A program made the translations under genes and the position numbers. Below are positions 1-7,718 of a stretch of 64,000 nucleotides of DNA, piece by piece; position 1 is the stretch's first letter, and each line of letters begins with the position of its first letter. The DNA is from Pseudomonas putida. Lineage in GTDB: Bacteria; Pseudomonadota; Gammaproteobacteria; Pseudomonadales; Pseudomonadaceae. The notes beneath the pieces are model-generated. The model had not been told where the DNA came from. It saw only the letters and a program-made list of their open reading frames with translations, and ran no database searches. Location of the stretch: positions 2,232,001 to 2,296,000 of the forward strand of contig NZ_CP066306.1 of the NCBI RefSeq assembly GCF_016406145.1, read 5' to 3'.

Positions 1-396
1 CGCGGCGAGCGCCGCTGGCACATGGCGGGTTGCGCAGCCATGGCTACCGTTGGCTATGCCTTGTGTGCCGGTTTCAACGCCCAGCTGTTGGTACTGATGC
101 TGGGCATGAGCCTTGTCATGACCGGGATCATCGCCTGGATGCCGATCTTCTGGACCTTACCGCCGAAATACCTGGCCGGGTTGGCCGCAGCGGCGGGTAT
201 CGCGTTGATCAACTCGATCGGCCAGCTCGGCGGCATCATTGCGCCTTACATGGTGGGCAAGGTCCGCGATGTCAGCGGCTCGGCGACGCCCGCATTGTGG
301 CTGCTGACGGCGGTCAGCCTGCTGGCGGTGGTGCTGATTGTCTGGGCCGTGCCACGCCGCTTGTATGCGGTTCAACCTGAATCGCGCACCCACTGA
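1..396 (+). CDS. kguT: 2-ketogluconate MFS transporter, C-terminal part
   Basis: The reading frame is open from the first base, so this is the 3' end of a gene that begins outside the window. About 130 residues remain. They contain several hydrophobic segments with the Gly/Pro-rich packing of the last helices of a major facilitator protein, including a Ser-Ile-Gly-Gln-Leu-Gly-Gly stretch followed by a short polar tail. The next gene, 9 bp downstream, is a 2-hydroxyacid dehydrogenase of the KguD type. The kguE-kguK-kguT-kguD order of P. putida therefore makes a 2-ketogluconate/H+ symporter in the inner membrane the likely identity. The family is clear from the sequence; the substrate is inferred from the neighbour. 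Confidence 0.72.
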   Translation, partial: RGERRWHMAGCAAMATVGYALCAGFNAQLLVLMLGMSLVMTGIIAWMPIFWTLPPKYLAGLAAAAGIALINSIGQLGGIIAPYMVGKVRDVSGSATPALWLLTAVSLLAVVLIVWAVPRRLYAVQPESRTH

Positions 397-405
397 GGAG
401 GTTGC

Positions 406-1362
406 ATGCAACGTGTCGTTTCTTTCGGGCCTATTTCCAGCGCCGAGGTGCTGGCCGACCTCGAACAGCGTTACCACTTCCGGCGTTTCGACCAGCCGTT
501 GGCTGACCGCGACGGCTTCCTTGCGGCCTTGGCCACTGCCGACGGACTGATCGGCAGTACATTACCGCTGGATGCTGAGCTGCTCGACCACGCGCCTTCG
601 CTCAAGGTGATTGCCAGCGTGTCTGCTGGCTTCGACAACTACCCCTTGGGCTATCTGCGCGACCGCGGCATCTGTTTGACCAATACCCCCGATGCGGTGA
701 CCGAAACCACCGCCGATACCGGGTTCATGCTGCTGATGATGGCCGCGCGACGCGCATGCGAGCTGGCGCAACTGGTGCGTGACGGCGGCTGGACTCAGGG
801 CATCGATGCCTCGCGCTTCGGCATGGATGTACACGGCAAGACCTTGGGCATCGTCGGCCTTGGCCGGATTGGTGCGGCCGTGGCCAGGCGCGCGCACTTT
901 GGTTTTGGCATGCCGGTGCTGTACAGCGGCAACAGCGCCAAGCCCGAGTATGAAGCGGAGTTTGCGGCAAGGCGTGTGCCGCTGATGCAGTTGCTGGGCG
1001 AGGCGGACTTCGTCTGCGTCTGCGTGCCGCTGAGTGCGGCCACCCATCACCTGTTCGGCCGCGCGCAGTTCGCCGCTATGCGCGCCGATGCCGTGTTCGT
1101 CAACATTGCCCGTGGCGCGGTGGTCGACGAGCGCGCGCTGCTAAAGGCGCTGGCCGAAGGGCAGATCCGCGCGGCTGGGCTGGATGTGTTCGAGCTAGAG
1201 CCGTTGCCCGCGAGTTCGCCATTGCTGGCCTTGCCCCAGGTGGTTGCCTTGCCGCACATTGGTTCCGCCACCGTCGAGGCACGTGCGTTGATGGCGCGTA
1301 CCGCAGCGGCCGAACTGGCGGCGGTGCTCGAAGGTAGGGCACCAAGGCATCCAGTGCGATAG
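406..1362 (+). CDS. kguD: 2-ketogluconate-6-phosphate reductase (D-isomer 2-hydroxyacid dehydrogenase)
   Basis: A 318-residue cytoplasmic NAD(P)H-dependent reductase expected to convert 2-keto-6-phosphogluconate to 6-phosphogluconate, feeding the Entner-Doudoroff pathway. The Rossmann motif GLGRIG is at residues 151-156. The catalytic triad of the family is visible as Arg236 (NIARGAVVDE), Glu265 (FELEP) and His284 (LPHIGS). The ATG follows a GAGGAGG ribosome site, and the gene directly follows the transporter, so the two are co-transcribed. A glyoxylate/hydroxypyruvate reductase is the main alternative within this family; the kguT neighbour favours KguD. Confidence 0.8.
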   Translation: MQRVVSFGPISSAEVLADLEQRYHFRRFDQPLADRDGFLAALATADGLIGSTLPLDAELLDHAPSLKVIASVSAGFDNYPLGYLRDRGICLTNTPDAVTETTADTGFMLLMMAARRACELAQLVRDGGWTQGIDASRFGMDVHGKTLGIVGLGRIGAAVARRAHFGFGMPVLYSGNSAKPEYEAEFAARRVPLMQLLGEADFVCVCVPLSAATHHLFGRAQFAAMRADAVFVNIARGAVVDERALLKALAEGQIRAAGLDVFELEPLPASSPLLALPQVVALPHIGSATVEARALMARTAAAELAAVLEGRAPRHPVR

Positions 1363-1368
1363 GGAGCG

Positions 1369-1391
1369 CGCAGGAGCGGCCAGCTCCTGCG
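1369..1391 (+). terminator. Stem-loop after kguD
   Basis: A perfect 9-bp inverted repeat (CGCAGGAGC / GCTCCTGCG) with a 5-nt loop starts 7 bases past the kguD stop. It lacks a long T run, so it is a weak or Rho-assisted terminator at best. It sits between convergent genes. Confidence 0.45.
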
Positions 1392-1436
1392 TTGCACGCC
1401 TTGGCATTCGGGGCTTGAGGCTGGGTGCCGTCGTGG

Positions 1437-2600
1437 TCAGTCAACCCACCGCCACAGCGGTTCATCCAGCAACCCAACCCCGCGTAGCTGTGTCTGCCCC
1501 TGAACCTTCTCCAGCTCCAGCACATTGCACCCGTCACACGCCGACAGCGCCTCAATCAGCGGCGCACTGTGCGACACCACCCAAACCTGGCTCCGCCGCG
1601 AAGCGCGAATGATCAACCGCGCCAGCGCAGGCAGCAGGTCGGCATGCAAGCTGGTTTCCGGCTCGTTAAGTACCATCAGTGACGGCGGCCGTGGCGTCAG
1701 CAACGCAGCCATCAACAACAGATAACGCAACGTACCATCCGACAATTCACCCCCACCCAGCGGGCGCAACAGCCCATGCTGATGCAGCCGCACGCTGAAC
1801 AGCCCACCCGGCGGCGCATCAATCTCCAAGCGGCTACCGGGAAACGCGTCATCCAGTGCCGCTATCAGGTCTTCAACCTCGCCAATCTCGATGATGGTCT
1901 GCAACGCCGAGGCAAGGTTACGCCCGTCATGATGCAGCACCGGCGAGCGCGTCCCCAGCTGCGGTTGGCGGCAGGGTGCGTCGCGGTCGATGCGGAAGTG
2001 ATCGTAGAAGCGCCAGCTGTTGATGAACGCTCGCAGCTCACCAATCTCCGGCGCCTGCCGTGGCCGGCCCACGATGTTGAAAAAGCTCTCGCAGCTGTCG
2101 GCATGTTGATCGAGCACCGTCCAACTATTGCCTTCCCGCGCACGAACCATGGCGTTCTTGCGCTCAACCAATAAGGACGATGGGCGATAAGCCCCAGCGC
2201 CCCAGATGGCTTCGCACTTGATCTCGGGGTCGAGCATGAATGCGGTGGGATAGGGCAGGGGTATCGGCAAGCCCAGCGAGATGGCAAAGCCGAAATCCTC
2301 GGTGGCGAAGCCCAGGCGCAGGCGTTTGGCCTCGCTCGGATGCTGGCCTTGGATGGGCACTTCACCGCGCTTCATGCGCGCACTCATCTCTGGCCCGGCC
2401 CACCAGGTCGAATCCAGCCCGCCTTCGCGGGCAAGCGCTTCGATCACGCCGCCCTGGGCGGTCTCGGCGAGCAGGCGCAGGGCTTTGTACAGATTGGATT
2501 TGCCGCTGCCGTTGGCGCCGGTCACCAGGTTGAGTTGGCTTAAAGGCAACACAAGGTGGTTGATGGAGCGGTAGTTGCCGATGGCGAGGGTGGTGAGCAT
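1437..2600 (-). CDS. AAA family ATPase (AAA_21 / SMC-like)
   Basis: A 387-residue soluble ATPase. Walker A is GANGSGKS at residues 28-35, preceded by the NYRSI motif typical of the N-terminal strand of RecF/SMC-like and AAA_21 proteins. Near residue 310, LMVLNEPETSLHAD is the Walker B plus D-loop, and a downstream WVVSHS motif supplies the switch histidine. No TOPRIM, zinc hook or nuclease domain is seen, so it is not a full OLD nuclease. It stands alone, convergent with kguD, with no partner nuclease next to it, so a defence role is not supported. The biological role is unknown. Confidence 0.75.
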   Translation of the reverse strand: MLTTLAIGNYRSINHLVLPLSQLNLVTGANGSGKSNLYKALRLLAETAQGGVIEALAREGGLDSTWWAGPEMSARMKRGEVPIQGQHPSEAKRLRLGFATEDFGFAISLGLPIPLPYPTAFMLDPEIKCEAIWGAGAYRPSSLLVERKNAMVRAREGNSWTVLDQHADSCESFFNIVGRPRQAPEIGELRAFINSWRFYDHFRIDRDAPCRQPQLGTRSPVLHHDGRNLASALQTIIEIGEVEDLIAALDDAFPGSRLEIDAPPGGLFSVRLHQHGLLRPLGGGELSDGTLRYLLLMAALLTPRPPSLMVLNEPETSLHADLLPALARLIIRASRRSQVWVVSHSAPLIEALSACDGCNVLELEKVQGQTQLRGVGLLDEPLWRWVD

Positions 2601-2712
2601 GCGGTGCGTCCCAGGTTTAACTCAGTGCCTGATTGTGGGCGAACTGCACGTGCCTTACTACCGTTCAGCACGGTTTCGTGAGGGCGGTGTGGGCCTGCAG
2701 GTAGGGGTGTGT

Positions 2713-2982
2713 TTACGGGGTTTTCATCATGCCCAGTTCGGCATCATCGAGCAGGGCCTTGGCCAGGGCGCAGAGGTAGTGCGAGGCCCACAGCAGCTGG
2801 GGCTTGTCTTCCATCAGGCCGTCGATGGTCAGGTCGCGGGCATAGCCCATCAGTTCCGAGGCCTGTTCGCGGGCGCTTTGGCAAGGGATGCCGGGTTCGA
2901 TGCGGAACAGGGGGTGGGTCTGGTTTTCACCTTGGTAGAAGGTGGTTTTGCCGACGGTGAATGCGGTTTCTTCGGTAGCCAT
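2713..2982 (-). CDS. DUF3077 family small protein
   Basis: An 89-residue acidic protein that I recognise as the DUF3077 type found in many Pseudomonas. Its layout fits that family: an N-terminal FxVG-like stretch, a central helix around residues 30-50 and a C-terminal helix rich in Leu/Ala. The start is supported by AGGGAG six bases upstream. No enzyme motif, membrane segment or signal peptide is visible. It lies beside a DUF6124-like gene on the same strand; these two families often occur near each other in Pseudomonas. Function unknown. Confidence 0.7.
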   Translation of the reverse strand: MATEETAFTVGKTTFYQGENQTHPLFRIEPGIPCQSAREQASELMGYARDLTIDGLMEDKPQLLWASHYLCALAKALLDDAELGMMKTP

Positions 2983-3013
2983 TTTTTGATCTCCCTGAAG
3001 GTGTAGCTGCCTG

Positions 3014-3050
3014 GGCTGGCCCTATCGCCGGCAAGCCGGACTCCCACAGG
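3014..3050. repeat. REP-like element
   Basis: This copy carries the P. putida-type REP core ATCGCCGGCAAGCCGG followed by a CTCCCACAGG-like tail, between the two small DUF genes. The same core recurs at about 4204, 31868 and (inverted) 31933. Confidence 0.7.
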
Positions 3051-3060
3051 TTTCACCAGG

Positions 3061-3090
3061 CGTCTGAGGGTCGTCTACAACCTCAGGGGC
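3061..3090. terminator. Stem-loop between small DUF genes
   Basis: An inverted repeat CTGAGG...CCTCAG with a tail GGGGCGG. A near-identical right arm occurs at 16453-16466, after the MarR gene, so this may be a dispersed terminator-like element. There is no T run. Confidence 0.35.
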
Positions 3091-3149
3091 GGTGCTGTGC
3101 GAGGAAGCTAGCCCGTGAAAGAGCCAGGCCAGGCAGATCATGATGAGGA

Positions 3150-3392
3150 TTAATGCAGCGTCTGCGGGTCGGCTGGCTTTTGTATTTGGGCCAGTGCTGA
3201 CTCGAGCAATTTGCGCAGGGCATCAAGCTCGTGCATCGAGGTCATGATCATCACGGACACGGGTGCTTTGGGCTGCATCAACATCGCCTGTTGGGCGACG
3301 ACTTCGGCGCAAAGCGCGTAGTCGGCAGCCATCATCAGCGTGTCTTCGAGGGAGTGGAGAACGTGGGGTGGATCGGGGACGATCTTCAACAT
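3150..3392 (-). CDS. DUF6124-like small protein
   Basis: An 80-residue protein beginning MLKIVPDPPHV, which resembles the MFKxTPxPP start of the DUF6124 family of Pseudomonas. Two Ala/Leu/Met-rich helices follow. The chosen ATG is preceded by AGGAG at about 8 bases; an upstream in-frame ATG at 3419 lacks such a site. It contains no catalytic motif. Its leader is formed by the covarying tandem element at 3427-4104, which makes its expression the most likely target of that element. Function unknown. Confidence 0.6.
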   Translation of the reverse strand: MLKIVPDPPHVLHSLEDTLMMAADYALCAEVVAQQAMLMQPKAPVSVMIMTSMHELDALRKLLESALAQIQKPADPQTLH

Positions 3393-3426
3393 GGTGTGGC
3401 TCCTGTCGTAATGGAGCAACCACCAA

Positions 3427-3754
3427 TCGCGGCTAAACGAATGGGTGGCAGCTGTACGCGGGTTAGCCGACCGGGACGTCAGGCACCCGGCGCACCCGAA
3501 GGTGCCCCACGCACAGCCGCCATAACGGCGCTAATGCCGATTTCTCGGTATTGCACGGCTGTAGTGTCCGACGATTTTTGGGCGGCTAACCCAGTCGTTG
3601 AGTGACAACGACGTGCCGAGACTAAAGTCCACTTTTTGCGTGCGCAACGGAAAACAGGCGCCGGCAGTATCTTTGGGAAATGCCCTACAAGAAAGCGGTT
3701 AAATCTGATTTTTCAGCTGTTCGATGTAACCGCTTGTAACCTGTTGGCAGTCAA
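3427..3754 (-). ncRNA. Folded leader element, copy 1
   Basis: On the minus strand this copy ends about 38 bases before the DUF6124-like start codon. It contains hairpins GTCGTTG/CAACGAC (3594-3612), GCACC/GGTGC (3492-3505, a UUCG loop on the minus strand) and CCGA/TCGG (3537-3548, a GAAA loop on the minus strand). An ACAGCCG/CGGCTGT stem (3513-3519 with 3556-3562) encloses the GAAA hairpin. Segment 3461-3472 can pair either with 3580-3591 or, through its first 8 bases, with 3431-3438. The stable tetraloops suggest RNA read from the minus strand. Transcription is inferred. Confidence 0.55.
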
Positions 3755-3804
3755 CATTTAGCTCGCAGAAACTGAGCGTTGCGGTGGAGCTACCACGGCC
3801 TTGC

Positions 3805-4104
3805 TGTCAAACAATGAGGTGGCAGCTGTACGCGGGTTGACAGACCGAGACGTTGGCACTCGGCGCACCAGAGGGTGCCCGCACGTACAACCACCATAAC
3901 AGTGTGCACATGTGGACAACGAAGACGGTCTGTCAAAACCGGTCGCTGAATTGGCAGCGACCGGCCGAGACTAGAATCCACGTTGGCCATGTGCAAAGAA
4001 AAATGGGCGGCGGCAGTATCTTTGGGAAATGCCCTACAGGAAAGTGGTTAAATCTGATTTTTTCGGCCGTTCGATGTAACAGCTTGTAACGCGGTGGCAG
4101 TCAA
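3805..4104 (-). ncRNA. Folded leader element, copy 2
   Basis: A diverged second copy of the element at 3427-3754. The block at 4010-4104 is almost identical to 3655-3754. The middle part differs in sequence but keeps the pairings: CCGGTCGCTG/CAGCGACCGG (3939-3948 with 3955-3964), GCACC/GGTGC (3865-3878), and segment 3835-3846 complementary to both 3927-3940 and 3805-3812. The region 3393-4259 holds no convincing gene; short open frames here simply follow the repeat. Confidence 0.55.
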
Positions 4105-4203
4105 AATTCACGGCTGTGCAGCGTGAAAAATGACCACCGCGGCGGGCTTTCTGTTGTGGTGTCTTTTGACGTGGATTGGCTTCCTGGAAGTATGGGCGCC
4201 AAT

Positions 4204-4239
4204 GCTGGCCCTATCGCCGGAAAGCCGAATCCCGCAGGG
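4204..4239. repeat. REP-like element, degenerate
   Basis: Matches the element at 3014-3050 with changes (CGCCGGAAAGCCGAATCCCGCAGG). It lies just past the hydrolase stop codon. Confidence 0.6.
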
Positions 4240-4259
4240 TTCACCAAGCTGAGTACTGC

Positions 4260-5135
4260 CTACAAACCCAGCCATCGAATGATCCGCTGAAACATTGGTC
4301 CGCTTCCTGCTGCCAGATCGTCGAGGATATTGAAATGGTCCAGATCCAGGGCCAGCAGCTCCACCGGCACGCCTCCCTCGATGCAGGCCTGGGCATAGTC
4401 GATGGTCTGGCGACGGAACTCGGCGGTCTCACGAAGCCCGTAGGGCAGCATCAGAGGTGCCAGTTTCCGGGGAATGTGCAGGATCGGGCTCAGAGCCTCG
4501 GCCGACTGCCAGGTAAAATCCAGCGTCTTGGCCAGAAAGGTGTGCGGCAGTGGGCGCAGGTCATACACCCCGCTGACCGCGATGGCGCCCAAGTAGGGCT
4601 GTGCGGGCAAGCCATAGTCGCCGACCCAGTCGGTGGCCAGCAGCTCGACGACACCATGGGCGCCTGCCGAATGGCCGACCACGACGATGCGCTCACGGTC
4701 GATGCCGAACCGTTCGGCGTTGCGCCACATGAAGCTGAACGCCGCGCGGTGCTGGCGCACGATCTCGGCGATGGCGACCTTCGGCGCCAAGGTGTAATTC
4801 TCCACAACCGTGACCACGCCTTGCGCGGCCAGGCCCTTGGCGACGTAGCTCCACTCCTTGCTGGTGGTCGCTCGCCAGTAGCCGCCATGGACAAAGAACA
4901 CCGCCGGGCGCAGGGCCTCGTTGACGTCCTGTGGCGGGAAGAACACATCGAAAGTCTCGTCCAGGGTCGGGCCGTAGGGCACGTCCAACTGGTTGGGCAG
5001 TTCGGCGCGCACGGCCTGGCTTTGCGCGATGAACTCCCGCACATAGCCGTCGAAATCCGTCACCGAGGCCTCGATGTCGTATTGCTCGTCGAGTTGGGCG
5101 GTGGTGGTGAAGTCGTTGTAAAGAAAGGTTGTCAT
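4260..5135 (-). CDS. Alpha/beta hydrolase, kynurenine-formamidase-like
   Basis: A 291-residue soluble alpha/beta hydrolase. The oxyanion motif is HGGYWR, and the nucleophile elbow GHSAGAH carries the catalytic serine. A late Asp and a C-terminal HFNI segment supply the acid and histidine. HGGYW with GHSAGAH is typical of the esterase/formamidase branch that includes eukaryotic-type kynurenine formamidase. The start at MTTFLYND gives the normal family length; the longer frame upstream runs into the intergenic hairpins. It is the last gene of a minus-strand group downstream of the 2-aminophenol operon, which suggests hydrolysis of an N-acyl or carbamate aryl compound. That substrate is inference. 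Confidence 0.75.
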   Translation of the reverse strand: MTTFLYNDFTTTAQLDEQYDIEASVTDFDGYVREFIAQSQAVRAELPNQLDVPYGPTLDETFDVFFPPQDVNEALRPAVFFVHGGYWRATTSKEWSYVAKGLAAQGVVTVVENYTLAPKVAIAEIVRQHRAAFSFMWRNAERFGIDRERIVVVGHSAGAHGVVELLATDWVGDYGLPAQPYLGAIAVSGVYDLRPLPHTFLAKTLDFTWQSAEALSPILHIPRKLAPLMLPYGLRETAEFRRQTIDYAQACIEGGVPVELLALDLDHFNILDDLAAGSGPMFQRIIRWLGL

Positions 5136-5170
5136 GCAGGCATGCTCCAGGCACGAACTCTCGGAGGCCA

Positions 5171-5249
5171 GCCCCTTGGTAAGGGGCCTGCCAGGGGTCA
5201 CGGAAATGCCCGCTTGAGCCTGTACGCGCCGCTTTAGGCGCGTACAGGC
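5171..5249 (-). other. Two intercistronic hairpins
   Basis: Between the porin and the hydrolase lie GCCCCTT/AAGGGGC with a 3-nt loop (5171-5187) and a perfect 13-bp stem at 5218-5230 with 5237-5249 (6-nt loop). Neither has a T tail. They may stop transcription partly or stabilise the upstream mRNA. Confidence 0.5.
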
Positions 5250-5293
5250 CCTGCGCAAGATAACGCCAGCGAGCAATAGGGCAGCGTTAACAC

Positions 5294-6637
5294 TCAGAAA
5301 ATAGAAAAGGGCATTCTGAGAATAACCCTCAGCTCATCAAAGTTACCCTCGGCCTGGTGGCTGCTTGCGCGGTGCCAAGCGTAACCTGCAAGAATACTTC
5401 CACCCTTTAATTCGCCAGCCTGAAATGTGTAACTCCCTAAAAGGCCGGTTTCGTTATGGCGTTCGTTGTCCTGAAGCAGCGAAGCCGTGTAAACCCCCTT
5501 TGGCCCCCCGTCATACCCCGTTCCATCAATACCCCAGCCCCGGGTGTGCCAGAGTATGCTTTTAAATCCAGGAACGCCGTAAGCAGCCCAGTCATTTATA
5601 TATTTGACCTGAAAGGAGGTTTCGTTCGGGCCGTTAAAGTAAGAAACCATGGTGTTCGGTAGCTCAATGGCATTTGACTCTTTCACGAAGTCAAAGAATT
5701 CATCGCCCACAATTTTCTGAAGGCCGAATTCCACTGAGTGGTTCTTGAAGCGCGGGGTGATGGCCAGACCAAATGCCTGCTGATCGATATGGCCAGCTTC
5801 TTCCTTTCCGCTTGATTTCGTATTGTACATCGATAGCTTCACGGATGTGGTGAGCCCTTTCGATTGGAATGTCTGTCCCAGGCCAAAATATTGCCTGTCC
5901 CAAATATCCTGAATGCGCGAAATATAAACACTGGTTTTCAGGCCGTTCGCGCTAGTGTGGTCCCCGCCAAAATAAGCGGTCCAATCACTGGTGACCGGGC
6001 GCATGGCGTATTGCAGTCCGATGTCTTCTGTGCCTGCAGCATAACGTGGCGCCATTTTTGAGAAGTAACCAGACTTTAACACCAGGCCATCAAAGGATGA
6101 GTTTTCAACCGACAGCCCGTCGAAAGAGGCAGGAACAGTACGAGTATCCGAAAAATTCATGACAGGCGTGGCCACCTGATGACGGCCGATTTTTACGTCG
6201 GTCTCGGCGGCTCGCAACTTGACTGCGGCAACGCCCAAGCGACTCCATGTAGGTTGTACATCGCCATCGCTGTTAACCAGCATTCTGTTACTGCCCCCCG
6301 CAGCGTCACCCGTGTCGCGTTCTAACGCGACGACAGAATAGGCAGCAAGATCCAGTCCTACCCCCACGGGCCACGAGGTGTAGCCGGACTCGAATCCCAA
6401 TTTGAAACCTTGCTGCCAGGCCACTCGGTCATGCGAAACTTGCGGGCCTTCGTCCGTTTTATACCGATATATGGTGTTGCGTCTCCCGATTTCCTTGGAA
6501 TACCACTGGCGGGTATCAAGTGTAAGAGAGCTTCCCTCGAAGAAACCGCTTTTCGCCTCGGCCAGTGCTTCAAAGCAACAAACCACTCCAGGTAAAAAGC
6601 ATGACATGGCGACCACGTTTTTTATGCGGACAGACAT
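5294..6637 (-). CDS. OprD-family outer-membrane porin
   Basis: A 447-residue porin. An N-terminal signal peptide (hydrophobic to about residue 25, Ala-Glu-Ala cleavage zone) is followed by the OprD-type opening GFFEGSSLTLDTRQWY and a D-x-x-A-WQQGFKLGF segment. Alternating beta strands run to a terminal phenylalanine. OprD/OpdK proteins are substrate-selective channels for amino acids or aromatic acids. It lies between two hydrolases beside the 2-aminophenol operon, so it may import the parent substrate. Base composition is visibly more AT-rich than in the flanking catabolic genes, a possible sign of separate acquisition. Confidence 0.85.
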   Translation of the reverse strand: MSVRIKNVVAMSCFLPGVVCCFEALAEAKSGFFEGSSLTLDTRQWYSKEIGRRNTIYRYKTDEGPQVSHDRVAWQQGFKLGFESGYTSWPVGVGLDLAAYSVVALERDTGDAAGGSNRMLVNSDGDVQPTWSRLGVAAVKLRAAETDVKIGRHQVATPVMNFSDTRTVPASFDGLSVENSSFDGLVLKSGYFSKMAPRYAAGTEDIGLQYAMRPVTSDWTAYFGGDHTSANGLKTSVYISRIQDIWDRQYFGLGQTFQSKGLTTSVKLSMYNTKSSGKEEAGHIDQQAFGLAITPRFKNHSVEFGLQKIVGDEFFDFVKESNAIELPNTMVSYFNGPNETSFQVKYINDWAAYGVPGFKSILWHTRGWGIDGTGYDGGPKGVYTASLLQDNERHNETGLLGSYTFQAGELKGGSILAGYAWHRASSHQAEGNFDELRVILRMPFSIF

Positions 6638-6721
6638 AGAGGTAGCCCTCGATTGTTATTATTTGGAAAGGCAGGGGAGGTGGTTATCCCGGGGTGCGAT
6701 TGCGCCTGGCTAATGCTTTTT

Positions 6722-7651
6722 TTATTGGGCGAGTTCGGTCGTGTATTCGATGATCTTTTTTGTCACTTCGTCATTGGATGTGTCTACGGGCACAAAATGA
6801 TTGGAAGAACACAGGGCATCATACTTCGAGTTGGCTCCAGCGGCGGTGGCACGCTTCACGTAATCAAGAACGGACGGAAAACGGTCGCTTTGGTTTGTAA
6901 TGAAAACCTGCGGTACCTTTATGATTGGCATCTGGGTGGGCGATACTTCCTGAAGTCGCGCCTGCAATTCCTTTCCCTGAACGTGGCCTAACACTTTTGG
7001 CTGTATGTCTTTGCCGCGAGGGAGTTGAGCATGCCATGCCAGGTCAACAACCCCGTCCAGCACCAGCACGCCGCTGATCGACAAAGGGTTTTTCACATAG
7101 AGCTCAGAGTCCGCCTTTATTAGATTTCGCCCAGCCAACCATAAAGCGTAATGCCCCCCCGAAGAATGGCCGAGTGTCACGGTTCTTCTGAGATCCAAGG
7201 GGTATTTTTTGGCCAGTTCGCGTAAATGATCAGCAGCCCCCGCAACGGATTTGAAGGAGTTGGGCCATTCGCCATAGCTGCCTACCCGGCTGTATTCGAT
7301 GTTCCACGTTGCAAAACCCGCCTTGGTCAGCATATCAGCGACTGGCGCCATGTAATCCAGGCCTACATCAGCGCTCCAACGCCCGCCATGGACGACAATC
7401 ACCACGGGGAAGGGCCCTTCGCCCTGCGGCAAACGAAGGTCCCCAAAGTTGTCCAACCCTTCTCCATAAAACTCACGGTGGACGTCACCCATCACCGCAG
7501 GTGCACGCTTTACCGTATCTTGGAACAGCGACCATTCCTCCTGCGGGGCAGGTACAGGCAGTGGACTTTTACAAACAATATTATGTTCGGCCGCGCTGAT
7601 ATTCATGGCGACAGAAGCCAGCAACAAAGAAATAGCGGTCTTGTTAATCAT
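6722..7651 (-). CDS. Exported alpha/beta hydrolase
   Basis: A 309-residue hydrolase with an N-terminal signal peptide (MINKTAISLLLASVAMNISAAE), so it should act in the periplasm. The oxyanion motif VVHGGRW and nucleophile elbow LGHSSGGHYAL are clear. Asp (NQSDRF) and His (SNHF) near the C-terminus complete a triad. It resembles BD-FAE-type acetyl/feruloyl esterase-like hydrolases. It lies between the porin and the last amn gene on the same strand, with AT-richer composition like the porin. A periplasmic hydrolase next to a porin suggests release of an aromatic amine or phenol before uptake. The substrate is unknown. Confidence 0.75.
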   Translation of the reverse strand: MINKTAISLLLASVAMNISAAEHNIVCKSPLPVPAPQEEWSLFQDTVKRAPAVMGDVHREFYGEGLDNFGDLRLPQGEGPFPVVIVVHGGRWSADVGLDYMAPVADMLTKAGFATWNIEYSRVGSYGEWPNSFKSVAGAADHLRELAKKYPLDLRRTVTLGHSSGGHYALWLAGRNLIKADSELYVKNPLSISGVLVLDGVVDLAWHAQLPRGKDIQPKVLGHVQGKELQARLQEVSPTQMPIIKVPQVFITNQSDRFPSVLDYVKRATAAGANSKYDALCSSNHFVPVDTSNDEVTKKIIEYTTELAQ

Positions 7652-7718
7652 TATAAGACTTTCCTGTCATGCGCATTGATGTTCACAAGTTCATTGATTT
7701 TTTGCCAAGTGGCAGTGT

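Noticed and set aside
1437..2600. Defence-system ATPase (OLD/Gabija-like) interpretation
   Set aside because: The ATPase lacks a nuclease domain and has no UvrD-like or nuclease partner beside it.
3231..3605. 124-residue plus-strand frame over the DUF6124 gene and repeat copy 1
   Set aside because: It overlaps the DUF6124-like gene antisense and has no ribosome site; only part is shared with the second copy and not in frame.
3790..3996. 68-residue frame in the folded repeat
   Set aside because: It follows the repeat structure; the matching part of the other copy is interrupted by stops, so RNA structure explains the conservation better than coding.
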